NCBI GenBank assembly: GCA_965247395.1
Contig: OZ252012.1
Span: forward strand, 1,364,001 to 1,428,000
Reading direction: 5' to 3'
DNA from: CAYRJD01 sp965247395
Lineage (GTDB): Bacteria; Actinomycetota; Acidimicrobiia; Acidimicrobiales; Poriferisodalaceae
Length of the DNA: 64,000 nucleotides
Within the stretch, counting starts at the first letter, position 1, and the number at the start of each line of letters is the position of its first letter. The position numbers and the translations under genes were made by a program. Positions 9,077 to 17,449 of this stretch are shown here, piece by piece. The notes under the pieces were generated by a model. It was not told where the DNA came from, did no database searches, and saw only the letters and a program-made list of their open reading frames with translations.

Positions 9077-10708
9077 TTGCGATGCTTACGCCGGTTTGCA
9101 GGCAAACTTGCGCTAGCGAAGAGTCTGCAAGCTGGCAGCAGGCTGACACAAGGAGAAAAGTGTAGCGACCGGCATTGTTGTCCAGCAGTGCCGCCACGCT
9201 TGACTCAGCCATCATCGGTGCCCACCGCCCTGCGGTGTCGTTGCCTTGCTGGAGCCAGCGCTAGCGTCGCGGCGGTGGCCGCCAAGACAGCCTCACAAAC
9301 AGCCACACCACAAATGGGCACCTCACAAACGGCCATTGACCTGGCACAGCGCTACGACATAGATCTCGTAAGCGCAACAACGCTGGCTAACTACGGCTTT
9401 GAGCCCGACATCTTTGATCAACTCCAGGCGCGAGTGTTGGGCGGGGTCAAGGCGCTGGCGGAAGTGGTTGATGGGCTGACGTTTGTAGACGACAAGTTGG
9501 ACGGTTCTCTGTTTGACGGCGCTCCACCTGATGGCACATCGTCTGACGACAGTTCGCCTGATGGCAGTTCACCGGGCAAGTCTCTGGGCGGGCGGCTGGA
9601 CGCAAACCGCATTCAGTCAGCCATCGTTGAGCCGCTGCCGTCCAAAGAACTAACAGAGCTACCCAAGGTGGGTACGGCCAAACACACGACCTTGGCAACC
9701 GAAGGAATGGCTGCCATATCCGCTGGCGAGGTAGCCGTGCTCGTGTTGGCGGGGGGCATGGCGACCCGTTTTGGTGGCGGAGTCAAGGCACTGGCGGAAG
9801 TGGTTGATGGGCTGACGTTTGTAGACGCCAAGTTGGCTGACTTGCGGTTGATAGCAAGCCGCCAGACAGGCCAAGCAGGCCAATCCGGCAAACCTGACCA
9901 GCCCAACCGAATCAACCAATCCAGCGGTGGTGGCATACCAATGTGGTTGATGACCAGCTTTCTTTCGGACTCTGCGTTGCGTGAGTGGGCCAGCGCCGCT
10001 GCTCCAACCACCAGAGACTCAGCTATCACTGCTCCAACTACCGCTGACTCAACAAGCATCTCCATCTCCCTCGCACCCCAGGGCGTCAGCATGCGGTTAC
10101 GCCTTGACGGCGACCTGTTTCGCACCGAACAGGGCCAGCCCTCCCTCTACACACCCGGCCACGCCGACATCAACCAAGCGCTGCAGCACTCAGGTCTGCT
10201 CACAGATTTCGTCGCAAATGGCGGCCGGCATGTCTACGTCAGCAACGTTGACAACGCAGCCGCCACGCTTGACCCGGCCATCATCGGTGCGCACCGCCGG
10301 GCGGGCACCCCTATCACCTGTGAGGTCACAGCCGGCTTAGAAGTCGGCGGATCTCCGTGGTTAGTAGACAAACGGCCGCAAATAGTTGAGTCGTGGCGGC
10401 TACCGCTGCACATCGACCCGACCAGTGCGGATCATGTCAACACCAACTCACTGGTGATTGACGTCGAAACCCTGGCGACCAACTACCCGCTCACCTGGTT
10501 TGAGGTTCACAAAGAGGTCGATGGCACACAGGTGGTTCAGTTTGAGCATCTGATCGGCGAACTAACGGCCTTCGTTGATACCACGATGCTGCTAGTCGAG
10601 CGTGACGGTGAGAACGGGCGCTTTCAACCGGTAAAGGATGCGAACGAACTACAGCAGCGTCGCCAGCAAATTGAACTGATCTTGACCGCTCGAGGAATCC
10701 TTAGCTAA
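9077..10708 (+). CDS. UTP--glucose-1-phosphate uridylyltransferase-like protein (UDPGP family)
   Basis: A nucleotidyltransferase of the eukaryotic-type UDP-sugar pyrophosphorylase family (PF01704). Seen: LAGGMATRFGG near residues 223-233 (nucleotide loop), 'PGHADINQALQHSGLL' and 'VSNVDNAAATLDPAIIG' (sugar/metal region), and 'VNTNSLVIDVETL'. It likely makes UDP-glucose or another UDP-sugar for envelope glycans. The start is doubtful: the first 79 residues look unrelated to the family and include a 45-bp out-of-frame copy of the gene's own 10260-10304. The ATG at 9314 is a better biological start. A second self-copy (9440-9500) and an Asp/Ser/Gly-rich stretch (about residues 140-175) enlarge the N-terminal domain. 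Confidence 0.85.
   Translation: MRCLRRFAGKLALAKSLQAGSRLTQGEKCSDRHCCPAVPPRLTQPSSVPTALRCRCLAGASASVAAVAAKTASQTATPQMGTSQTAIDLAQRYDIDLVSATTLANYGFEPDIFDQLQARVLGGVKALAEVVDGLTFVDDKLDGSLFDGAPPDGTSSDDSSPDGSSPGKSLGGRLDANRIQSAIVEPLPSKELTELPKVGTAKHTTLATEGMAAISAGEVAVLVLAGGMATRFGGGVKALAEVVDGLTFVDAKLADLRLIASRQTGQAGQSGKPDQPNRINQSSGGGIPMWLMTSFLSDSALREWASAAAPTTRDSAITAPTTADSTSISISLAPQGVSMRLRLDGDLFRTEQGQPSLYTPGHADINQALQHSGLLTDFVANGGRHVYVSNVDNAAATLDPAIIGAHRRAGTPITCEVTAGLEVGGSPWLVDKRPQIVESWRLPLHIDPTSADHVNTNSLVIDVETLATNYPLTWFEVHKEVDGTQVVQFEHLIGELTAFVDTTMLLVERDGENGRFQPVKDANELQQRRQQIELILTARGILS
9191..9235 (+). repeat. 45-bp copy of the gene's own 3' part (source 10260-10304)
   Basis: This segment matches 10260-10304 with about 5 mismatches. 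The source encodes the conserved NVDNAAATLDPAIIGAH region of the UDP-sugar pyrophosphorylase. The copy lies near the start of the same gene, in a different reading frame, so it is not a functional domain repeat. Confidence 0.8.
9440..9500 (+). repeat. 61-bp internal direct repeat (partner 9776-9836)
   Basis: Differs from 9776-9836 at three positions. The second copy is the authentic one: it follows the LAGGMATRF loop and encodes GGVKALAEVVDGLTFVDAKL. The first copy is in frame but lacks the preceding loop and lies inside the N-terminal domain. Confidence 0.85.
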
Positions 10709-10724
10709 ACCCTCGGGCCCCGCT

Positions 10725-11921
10725 TCAGCTGGCGAGCTTAAGTTCTTCGTTGGGCGCAATAATCTCAAACACGTCTTTCGCTACCCAGTTCAAGCTTCCA
10801 CCGACACCTACTTCAGCGAGAGGGTAGATGATGTTTTTTTCTTGCAGCTTCTTTAAAAGACCTTTAGCGCCAGACCTTGAGATATCCAAGCTGTTGACAA
10901 CTCGTGCGGTTACCAAAAAAGGATTGGCGAATATGAGATCAACTATGTCAATAGCACGAGAACGATCTCCCCGCAGTCTGTCCAAATATTCTTCTCTTAG
11001 GTCAAGGAGAACGGTGGTCTGTTGAAGAGACTTCACCGCTTGTATCCGCACGCCGTCAAGAAAATATGTGAGCCACGGATTGTAGGTCTCCTGGTCACGG
11101 ACTGACCGCAGAAACCGGTAGTAGTCCTGCTGATTTTCTTTCAAAAAAGTGCTAAGAGGCAGCAGCGGATATGGCAACAATCCATCTTGAACCAATTGCA
11201 ACACAACCAGCAGGCGGCCAACGCGTCCATTCCCGTCCAAAAACGGGTGAATGGCTTCAAACTGATAATGAGTTAGTGCGATGTTTACCAAGCTTGGGAT
11301 ATCGCTCTTGGTGTTTATGTATTGCTCAAGATCGTTCAGAGCTTGATGCATCACATCAGTTGGAGGTGGCGGCATGTAAGAAATGCGTAGGGTGCCGCCA
11401 GGTGCCCTAGAGCCGATACAAACTTGCGCTTCTCTAAATTCGCCAGGGCTGCTTCCAACGCCATTAGGGGTTCCCATCAAAATCCGATGCATCTCTCTAA
11501 TGGAGAAAAGCGAAAGCGCCGAGCCCTCCTTGAGTCGCTCTAACCCAAGATTAAGTGCCGTGATGTAGCTACGGACCTCTAACACGTCGCGGTCCGTGCT
11601 TCTGTCTGCGCCCTGAACTTGGTCTAACAGAATGCTCGACAACGAGCTTTGAATACCTTCAATACGGCTGCTGTCAAGCGCTTCACTACCAACATAGGTG
11701 TATTGGAACAACTGAGGATGTGGAAGCCTTAAGACAGCCCCGCGTAGTTCACCAATGGCGATAGCTGCCCGATACAAGGTGTCTAGCGTTGAAGAGGCCA
11801 GCTCAACGCCCTTAGGTAGTGGGTTTGGGACAAAGGCTGCTTGCTCTCCACCTCCGTCAAAGGTGGTCGGCACGTAATACCCCATTTTGCTGGAGTTTCC
11901 AATGTCTGCTTCAGGTCTCAT
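10725..11921 (-). CDS. Fic family protein
   Basis: A 398-residue Fic-domain protein. The catalytic motif HPFLDGNGRVGR begins at H225 and matches HPFx[D/E]GNGRxxR, so AMP-transfer (or related nucleotide transfer) chemistry is expected. An inhibitory-helix motif (S/T)xxxE(G/N) is visible at S84-S85-R-I-E88-G89, as in class II Fic proteins that hold their own activity in check. The C-terminal 90 residues look like a winged-helix module, common in this subfamily (SoFic-like). Targets are unknown. It converges with the uridylyltransferase gene. Base composition is visibly lower in G+C than in the neighbours, which suggests transfer. Confidence 0.92.
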   Translation of the reverse strand: MRPEADIGNSSKMGYYVPTTFDGGGEQAAFVPNPLPKGVELASSTLDTLYRAAIAIGELRGAVLRLPHPQLFQYTYVGSEALDSSRIEGIQSSLSSILLDQVQGADRSTDRDVLEVRSYITALNLGLERLKEGSALSLFSIREMHRILMGTPNGVGSSPGEFREAQVCIGSRAPGGTLRISYMPPPPTDVMHQALNDLEQYINTKSDIPSLVNIALTHYQFEAIHPFLDGNGRVGRLLVVLQLVQDGLLPYPLLPLSTFLKENQQDYYRFLRSVRDQETYNPWLTYFLDGVRIQAVKSLQQTTVLLDLREEYLDRLRGDRSRAIDIVDLIFANPFLVTARVVNSLDISRSGAKGLLKKLQEKNIIYPLAEVGVGGSLNWVAKDVFEIIAPNEELKLAS

Positions 11922-12031
11922 CTAAATACACCCGCATAGTTGTGCTAATGGCCGCGAAACAGCGGTTTTTAAGGCCATTGATGCATAAGTGGGCGCAGAA
12001 CGCAGCGCTTACGTGGTGATGGGCTTACCCG

Positions 12032-12526
12032 TCAAGCAGGGACTGGCTGTTTCGCTTCTTTGCTGGCTTTTTCTAGAGCAGCATCTATTTCGGCGTAAAT
12101 AGGCTCGCTATAGTCGTCCCACTCTTCCCACAAATCAAGAAAATCATCACGTGGCAAACGAGCTTTTGCGTCATCCATGCATTCACCATGTTTAGCCAGA
12201 AACCATTCCTGCTCAGCGTGCCAATGGTTGCGAGCTCTCCAAATGGTCACTAAATGGTTTTGCGGAACAGGCGTTTTCCCGTCGCGCCAAGCTTCCCACT
12301 TGAGCTTTCCTTCATCATCATCAGGCTTGCCCGCGAAGCCGGCGGTGTATCCCAAAAAGATGGGGGTAAAAGCGTCAATCAACCCCGGGTCGTCGTTAAT
12401 CCATTCGTCCGTTGTGAACACGTCTCTACCTTCAAACGGATATGGCTTCATCGATTCACCTGTATCCGTATACCCGGAGGCAGACACGACAAGAGACGAG
12501 CCTGGGATTAAAAAATGCTTAGCCAT
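12032..12526 (-). CDS. Hypothetical protein, 164 residues
   Basis: Not recognised. An acidic, Trp-rich soluble protein with no membrane segment or signal peptide. It begins MAKHFLIPGSSLVV and contains 'IWRARNHWHAEQEWFLAKHG' near residue 95 and a C-terminal acidic helix (WEEWDDYSEPIYAEIDAALEKASKE, shown here in parts: WEEWDD, YSEPIYAEIDA). It lies between the Fic gene and another orphan, all on the minus strand and all of lower G+C. An imperfect hairpin (arms AATGGCC/GGCCATT) at 11947-11980 follows its stop and may be a terminator. Confidence 0.6.
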   Translation of the reverse strand: MAKHFLIPGSSLVVSASGYTDTGESMKPYPFEGRDVFTTDEWINDDPGLIDAFTPIFLGYTAGFAGKPDDDEGKLKWEAWRDGKTPVPQNHLVTIWRARNHWHAEQEWFLAKHGECMDDAKARLPRDDFLDLWEEWDDYSEPIYAEIDAALEKASKEAKQPVPA

Positions 12527-12625
12527 GACGAATGCCTTATGTTGCCATTGCTGGTATCAGTGATTTTAGTGCGTCCTCATGTATGAAGCCAGCGCGTTTT
12601 TGATTTATGGCGTGGGCACTAGGTT

Positions 12626-13381
12626 TTAGAGCAAATGGTCGTAAGAAATCTTAGTGGTATCTTGGGCAGCAAGATCAAAGATCGAGTCCTGCCAGACGCT
12701 TCTCCCAAAGTTCGTTGCCGTCTCTTCATCATGGAAAACTAGCGAGATGTTGATTTCCGTTTCGTCAGGATTATTGCTGTCTACGGGGTTGACGTAGTAC
12801 CCGATCCAAGCGTTTGCTTCACGCAAAAAGTGTCGGACATTTTTCCACCACATCCCCAGTTTTTCACTGGCTTCGTCAGTCATCTGGTTCTGTTCATCGA
12901 GAGGTAAGAAGCACTCTCCTTTGCCGCCAATAGAACAGGCGTACCCACCAGCCTCTTGTGTCGCTTCCAAGTAACCGTCGGGTTGTCCCTCTTTGCCTTT
13001 TATCCAGCTTGAGCCGATTGTGGCACCACCACCCTTAGCCCCGAGCCCTGTTATCCGCGCGGCTATGTCGCTCAACGTAAAGTCGCGTCCCCGCTGTGTT
13101 TCGTCTTCCTCCGGGGCAGACGACCTAGTGTCGGATTCTTGCCCAATGACGCGTGCGCGCAATCGCCTGCGTGGGTTTTGGGCATCAGCCGCATCCAACC
13201 GATCGCGTCCTGCCGTTTTCAGCTCGTTGATAGCCGCTTTCATGGCTGGAGTGAGCGCAGCCATAACTGGAGCACTCCCACCTGGGGCACTTCCGGCTGT
13301 TTCGTCGGCCAGGGACTCGTGTAAGCGTTCAAGTCGGGCGTTGTCTGTTGCACCGCTGTCTCCCGCTGCGCTCTCCAACAA
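12626..13381 (-). CDS. Hypothetical protein, 251 residues
   Basis: Not recognised. The start is uncertain: TTG at 13381 is used, and an in-frame stop lies eight codons upstream with no ATG or GTG between. Residues 1-100 are polar and rich in Ala, Arg, Asp and Glu (likely helical or disordered). The C-terminal half looks like a folded domain with 'GGYACSIGGKGECFLPL', 'MWWKNVRHFLREANAWIGYY' and an ending of NISLVFHDEETATNFGRSVW type. With the Fic gene and the 164-residue orphan it forms a minus-strand accessory block. A truncated 5' end is possible. Confidence 0.5.
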   Translation of the reverse strand: MLESAAGDSGATDNARLERLHESLADETAGSAPGGSAPVMAALTPAMKAAINELKTAGRDRLDAADAQNPRRRLRARVIGQESDTRSSAPEEDETQRGRDFTLSDIAARITGLGAKGGGATIGSSWIKGKEGQPDGYLEATQEAGGYACSIGGKGECFLPLDEQNQMTDEASEKLGMWWKNVRHFLREANAWIGYYVNPVDSNNPDETEINISLVFHDEETATNFGRSVWQDSIFDLAAQDTTKISYDHLL

Positions 13382-13653
13382 CTCGTCGATGGTTACTCCA
13401 TGTCAGTTGAGAGTGCGCGGAGTGGTGCCGAGGGCTTTGGCGCACTTTTTTAAAGTGATTTCTAATCGTGATTTGCCAACAGCCCAAGCGTTTGCTCTAC
13501 GTTGCCAATAGGCAGTCCGTTCGCTGTGGGGCATTTGGGCACAGTACGACAGGTGCGGTAAAAATGAATAAGGTATTTAGCTAGCGAATGGTCTTCTTTC
13601 TCAAGCACGGGTGCTTCTGCTTCTCGGTTTGGCAGTGTCGGTAGATTTTCACC
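13382..13653. other. Divergent intergenic region before moeA
   Basis: A 272-bp gap of lower G+C between the orphan gene and moeA. It should hold the moeA promoter. A short inverted repeat (AAGCAC..GTGCTT) lies at about 13594-13607. Nothing else can be supported. Confidence 0.3.
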
Positions 13654-14964
13654 ATGCTCACGCTTGAGGAAGTGCGCGACCACGTGCTCGCCACCTGCCA
13701 ACCCCGTGAGCCACGCCCTCACTTGATAGCCGACTCTCTTGGTCTGGTCACGGCCGAAGACATCTTCGCCACCGAATCCATCCCGCGCTTCGCCAACACC
13801 GCAATGGACGGGTTTGCCGTGCGCTCTGCCGACGTAGCCAACCCACCTGTTGATCTGGAGATAATCGAAACCATCGCCGCTGGTCACGCACCTCAGGCCA
13901 CCGTCACCAAAGGCCAAGCCAGTCGAATCATGACCGGCGCAATCATCCCGCCCGGAGCAGACGCCGTGGTGATGGTCGAAAAAACATCGGTCGCCAGCAC
14001 TGATGACAGCGTTGGTGACAGCACAGGCGGCGGCGCCGTCACCATCAATGCCGCAGTCCCGCCTGGCAATCATGTGCGAAACGTCGGCGAAGACATATCC
14101 GCTGGGGCTCTCGCGCTCAAAGCTGGCACCGTGCTGGGCGCTGGGCATCTGGGTGTGCTGGCCAGCCTCGGGCAAACGCACGTCTGCGCAAGCCCTCGCC
14201 CCACGGTCGGCGTTCTCTCTACCGGCGATGAGTTGGTGGACGACGGCACCGACCTGAAACCCGGCCAGATTCGTGACTCCAATCGCGCCACGCTGCTGGG
14301 GCTGTTAGCGCTCAACCAGATGAACCCCGTCGATCTCGGGCTGGTGCGTGATGACGAAGCTGAGATAGCTGCCGCCATCACCAACGGGGTGCGCAGCTGC
14401 GATGCCCTCATCACCTCGGGCGGCGTCAGCATGGGCGACTTTGACTATGTGAAAGAAGTGCTTAGCCGTATCGGGCAGATGCGTTGGATGCAGGTGGCAA
14501 TCAAGCCAGCTAAGCCGTTTGCCTTCGGTACCGTGGAGGGTGTTCCGGTGTTCGGGCTGCCCGGTAACCCGGTGTCGTCGATGGTGTCGTTTGAGCTATT
14601 TGCGCTTAGCGGGTTGCGTTCGATGATGGGGCATAGCCAGCCAGTTCGCCAGACGATACGGGCAGTAGCGGCAGAGGATTTGCTTCGCAAAACGGACGGT
14701 AAGACACACTTCTTGCGCGTGGTAGTTGAGCCGCCAACAACCGGCCAGGTGGACGGTGAGCAAGCCCCAGCCAAGCAAGCGAGCGGCCCGCAAGCGCCAA
14801 GCAGCCAAATACTGGTGCGTTCAGCCGGCGGCCAGGGCTCACACATGTTGTGGTCGATGGCGCACGCCAACGCACTGGCGGTCGTACCCGACGGGCAAGG
14901 CATAAAAGCGGGCGAAGGCGTGGATGTACTGTTGTTGGGCTGCCCAGATGTCTTCGGCAACTGA
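13654..14964 (+). CDS. moeA: Molybdopterin molybdenumtransferase / gephyrin-like protein (MoeA)
   Basis: 436 residues with MoeA domains in order: the N-terminal segment with 'NTAMDGFAVRS' (about 48-58), 'GQASRIMTGAIIPPGADAVV' (about 88-107), the MPT-binding domain with 'GVLSTGDEL' (about 186) and 'SGGVSMGDFDYVK' (about 253), 'FGLPGNPVSS' (about 296), then the C-terminal domain IV. It inserts molybdate into adenylylated molybdopterin. In Corynebacterium a MoeA paralogue (Glp) instead binds FtsZ together with the membrane receptor GlpR. A GlpR-like gene follows in this cluster at 17446, so either role is possible. Short insertions sit at about 112-128 and 370-385. Confidence 0.93.
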   Translation: MLTLEEVRDHVLATCQPREPRPHLIADSLGLVTAEDIFATESIPRFANTAMDGFAVRSADVANPPVDLEIIETIAAGHAPQATVTKGQASRIMTGAIIPPGADAVVMVEKTSVASTDDSVGDSTGGGAVTINAAVPPGNHVRNVGEDISAGALALKAGTVLGAGHLGVLASLGQTHVCASPRPTVGVLSTGDELVDDGTDLKPGQIRDSNRATLLGLLALNQMNPVDLGLVRDDEAEIAAAITNGVRSCDALITSGGVSMGDFDYVKEVLSRIGQMRWMQVAIKPAKPFAFGTVEGVPVFGLPGNPVSSMVSFELFALSGLRSMMGHSQPVRQTIRAVAAEDLLRKTDGKTHFLRVVVEPPTTGQVDGEQAPAKQASGPQAPSSQILVRSAGGQGSHMLWSMAHANALAVVPDGQGIKAGEGVDVLLLGCPDVFGN

Positions 14965-14986
14965 TCTCTGCGTTAACTGGTAACTG

Positions 14987-16192
14987 ATGTCTTCACATAA
15001 CTCAAGTGAGCAGCAATCAAGTGAGCAGCAAATAGCTCAAACGAACGGTGCGACAGATCTTGTTGACCCTTTCGGCCGCACGGTGCGCGACTTGCGTATT
15101 TCTGTTACCGATCGCTGCAATTTCCGCTGCCAATATTGCATGCCAGCCGAGGGCATGAAATGGCTGCCCAGGTCTGAGATTCTCAACTTTTCAGAGATTG
15201 AACGGTTTGCGAAGGTCTGCGTTGAACGGTTTGGCTTCAACGGCATCCGTCTAACCGGCGGTGAGCCACTGGTGCGCGCTCACCTGCCGCTGCTGGTTGA
15301 AAAGCTTGCCGCGTTGGGTGTTGACGTGGCACTCACCACCAACGGCTCCACGCTTAATCTTCACGCCCAGGCTCTGGCTGACGCCGGGCTTTCTCGCATC
15401 AACATCAGTCTCGACTCGCTGCAACGAGAACGGTTTTTGGAACTAACTCGGCGTGACGAGCTTGATCGGGTGCTGGCGGGCATTGATGCTGCGATTGCGG
15501 CCGGGCTGTCGCCGGTGAAAATCAACACCGTGATGATGCGCGGGATAAACGACGACGAGGTGCTGGATTTTGCTCACTTTGGGCGTGAGCGAGGCGTGAT
15601 TGTGCGATTTATCGAGTTCATGCCGCTGGAAGCGGGCGACGTGTGGAACGAAAGCCGAGTGGTGCCAGCCACCGAGATAGTTGAGACGTTGGCGACCGAG
15701 TTTGACGTGCAGGCAGTGAAGCGCGGCAGTGAGCCAGCCGAGAAGTTTCTGCTGTCGCCTCAGGGGGCTAATGGAACCGAGACCAACGGGACTAATACTG
15801 GCAAACCTGGGACAAGCGGAAGTGAAACTAGCGAAAACGCCGCCGAAAACATCAGTGAAGTCGGAGTTATCGCCAGCGTTACAAAACCGTTTTGCGGCAA
15901 TTGCGACCGCGTGCGGCTGACCGCCGAAGGTCAGTTCCGTACGTGCCTGTTCGCGCTGGATGAATTTGACATGCGTGCCATATTGCGCCCGGGTGAAGAC
16001 GGCGCGAGCGAGGGCAGTCTGAGCGAGGAAGGCTCAGTCAAAAACACTCCAGGCAAAAACAGTTCAGCCGACCTAGACAACCGGCTGGCGGAGGCCATCG
16101 CTGCGGCTGTTGGAACCAAGTGGGCGGGGCACTCAATCGGCAAGGTTCACTTCATAAAACCGGCACGCACGATGAGTCAGGTAGGCGGCTAG
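14987..16192 (+). CDS. moaA: GTP 3',8-cyclase (MoaA)
   Basis: A radical-SAM enzyme that, with MoaC, converts GTP to cyclic pyranopterin monophosphate in molybdenum-cofactor synthesis. The SAM cluster motif CxxxCxxC is C44/C48/C51. The C-terminal substrate cluster is visible in 'KPFCGNCDRVRL' and 'FRTC' around residues 299-318. The C-terminus ends in Gly-Gly, which in MoaA is needed for activity. At 401 residues it is about 70 longer than usual, owing to a direct repeat SSEQQ at 6-15, an Asn/Thr/Gly-rich loop at about 263-295 and a Ser/Glu-rich loop at about 337-362. It lies 22 nt after moeA. Confidence 0.95.
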   Translation: MSSHNSSEQQSSEQQIAQTNGATDLVDPFGRTVRDLRISVTDRCNFRCQYCMPAEGMKWLPRSEILNFSEIERFAKVCVERFGFNGIRLTGGEPLVRAHLPLLVEKLAALGVDVALTTNGSTLNLHAQALADAGLSRINISLDSLQRERFLELTRRDELDRVLAGIDAAIAAGLSPVKINTVMMRGINDDEVLDFAHFGRERGVIVRFIEFMPLEAGDVWNESRVVPATEIVETLATEFDVQAVKRGSEPAEKFLLSPQGANGTETNGTNTGKPGTSGSETSENAAENISEVGVIASVTKPFCGNCDRVRLTAEGQFRTCLFALDEFDMRAILRPGEDGASEGSLSEEGSVKNTPGKNSSADLDNRLAEAIAAAVGTKWAGHSIGKVHFIKPARTMSQVGG

Positions 16193-16228
16193 TAATTCCA
16201 CTGCTATCACGTCTAGGCTCCGATTTAT

Positions 16229-16768
16229 ATGCCTGACGTGAGTGAAAATCTCGCCGCTGACCCAATCTCATCGTTCTCACATCTTGACTCGCAAGGGCGC
16301 GCTCGCATGGTTGATGTAGGAGACAAAGAGTCCACTCGCCGCCGCGCTGTGGCTCGTGGTCGCGTCAACATGCTGCCCGAAACAGCAAGTGCCATAGCCA
16401 GTGGCGAAACCATCAAAGGCGATGTGCTGGCGGTAGCGAGGATTGCCGCAATACAAGCGGCCAAGCGAACGTCCGAGCTAATCCCCTTGTGCCATCAGCT
16501 GATGATTAGTTCTGTCGATGTCGACTTTGAGCTTGGCGAAACTTGGATTGGCATCGAAGCCCAGGTTGACACTGTCGATCGGACGGGCGTTGAGATGGAA
16601 GCGTTGACCGCTTGCTCAGTGGCGGCGCTGACGATTTACGACATGTGCAAGTCCGCCGATCGTGCCATGACCATCAGCGACATCGCCCTGTGGGAAAAAA
16701 CCGGAGGCAAATCTGGCACCTATAAGCGCAGCGATGGCTCCGACAATTCAAAGTCGCACGGCAACTAG
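16229..16768 (+). CDS. moaC: Cyclic pyranopterin monophosphate synthase (MoaC)
   Basis: 179 residues; the MoaC partner of MoaA. Signature blocks are present: 'ARMVDVGDKESTRRRAVARG' (about 27-46), 'PLCHQLMIS' (about 90-98), 'VEMEALTACSVAALTIYDMCK' (about 117-137) and 'GKSG' near the C-terminus. The tail (TYKRSDGSDNSKSHGN) is a short Ser/Asn-rich extension. It lies 36 nt after moaA in the same operon. Confidence 0.96.
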   Translation: MPDVSENLAADPISSFSHLDSQGRARMVDVGDKESTRRRAVARGRVNMLPETASAIASGETIKGDVLAVARIAAIQAAKRTSELIPLCHQLMISSVDVDFELGETWIGIEAQVDTVDRTGVEMEALTACSVAALTIYDMCKSADRAMTISDIALWEKTGGKSGTYKRSDGSDNSKSHGN

Positions 16769-16771
16769 TCG

Positions 16772-17449
16772 ATGCGATGTAGTAAGACACTTCGGGTGGG
16801 GCTGTTACGCACGACGGCGTTGCAGGCAAGAGCGTTGCGGGCGAGAACATTGCAGGCAGGAGTGTTTGGTGCAAGGTCGCTCTGGGCAAAATCATTAAGA
16901 ACGCAAATCGGCTGCGGTAATCTCAGCTATCGCTTGCACTCGATAGATCCGTTTGATGACAGCACTCGCTTTGCTGGCAGTGCTAATCGCGCTCCCTTAG
17001 CGGCCGCCGCTAATAACCCGACCGACTACCCCAGCTATCACTCCACCACTAGCAACAGGGCCACTAGTAACCCGACCACTAATAACTCCACCGATTACCC
17101 AAACGACTACTCCACCAATTACGCCGCTGCTATTAACCCGACCGCCAGCAACATCACCACTAGCAGCCCCACCGATTACCCAAACGACTACTCCACCAAT
17201 TACGCCGCTGCTATTAACCCGACCGCCAGCAACATCACCACTAGCAGCCCCACCGATTACCCAAACGACTACCCCAGCTATCACTCCACCACTAGCAACG
17301 CCGCCTCTAGTAACGCCGCTGCTATTAACCCGACCGCCAGCAACATCGCTGCAGGTAACTCCACCAATTACCCCGCTGCTAGTGACCCCACCGCTAACAA
17401 CAGGGCCTCTAGTAACTCAACCGCTAGCAACAAGGCTTGCTTCGCGTGA
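16772..17449 (+). CDS. Repeat-rich open reading frame (27-residue repeats), possibly coding
   Basis: A 225-codon frame that opens 4 nt after moaC and ends in a TGA overlapping the next start (GTGA). This arrangement suggests translation. The first 55 codons are Arg/Leu-rich and contain degenerate DNA repeats. Residues about 78-220 are low-complexity Asn/Ser/Thr/Ala with three perfect-length 27-residue repeats (TDYPNDYSTNYAAAINPT.. type). No known domain, signal peptide or membrane segment is seen. It may be a disordered protein, or an expanded tandem repeat that merely stays open because its period (81 bp) is a multiple of three. Confidence 0.35.
   Translation: MRCSKTLRVGLLRTTALQARALRARTLQAGVFGARSLWAKSLRTQIGCGNLSYRLHSIDPFDDSTRFAGSANRAPLAAAANNPTDYPSYHSTTSNRATSNPTTNNSTDYPNDYSTNYAAAINPTASNITTSSPTDYPNDYSTNYAAAINPTASNITTSSPTDYPNDYPSYHSTTSNAASSNAAAINPTASNIAAGNSTNYPAASDPTANNRASSNSTASNKACFA
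17090..17332 (+). repeat. 81-bp tandem repeat, three units
   Basis: Units start at 17090, 17171 and 17252. The first two are nearly identical and the third diverges after about 30 bp. Both flanks (about 17020-17090 and 17330-17430) consist of shorter degenerate versions of the same 'accactagcaac' pattern. Confidence 0.85.

Noticed and set aside
16997..17284. Glycine/valine-rich hydrophobic frame on the minus strand
   Set aside because: It is the antisense of the 81-bp repeats; the repeat period keeps several frames open at once.
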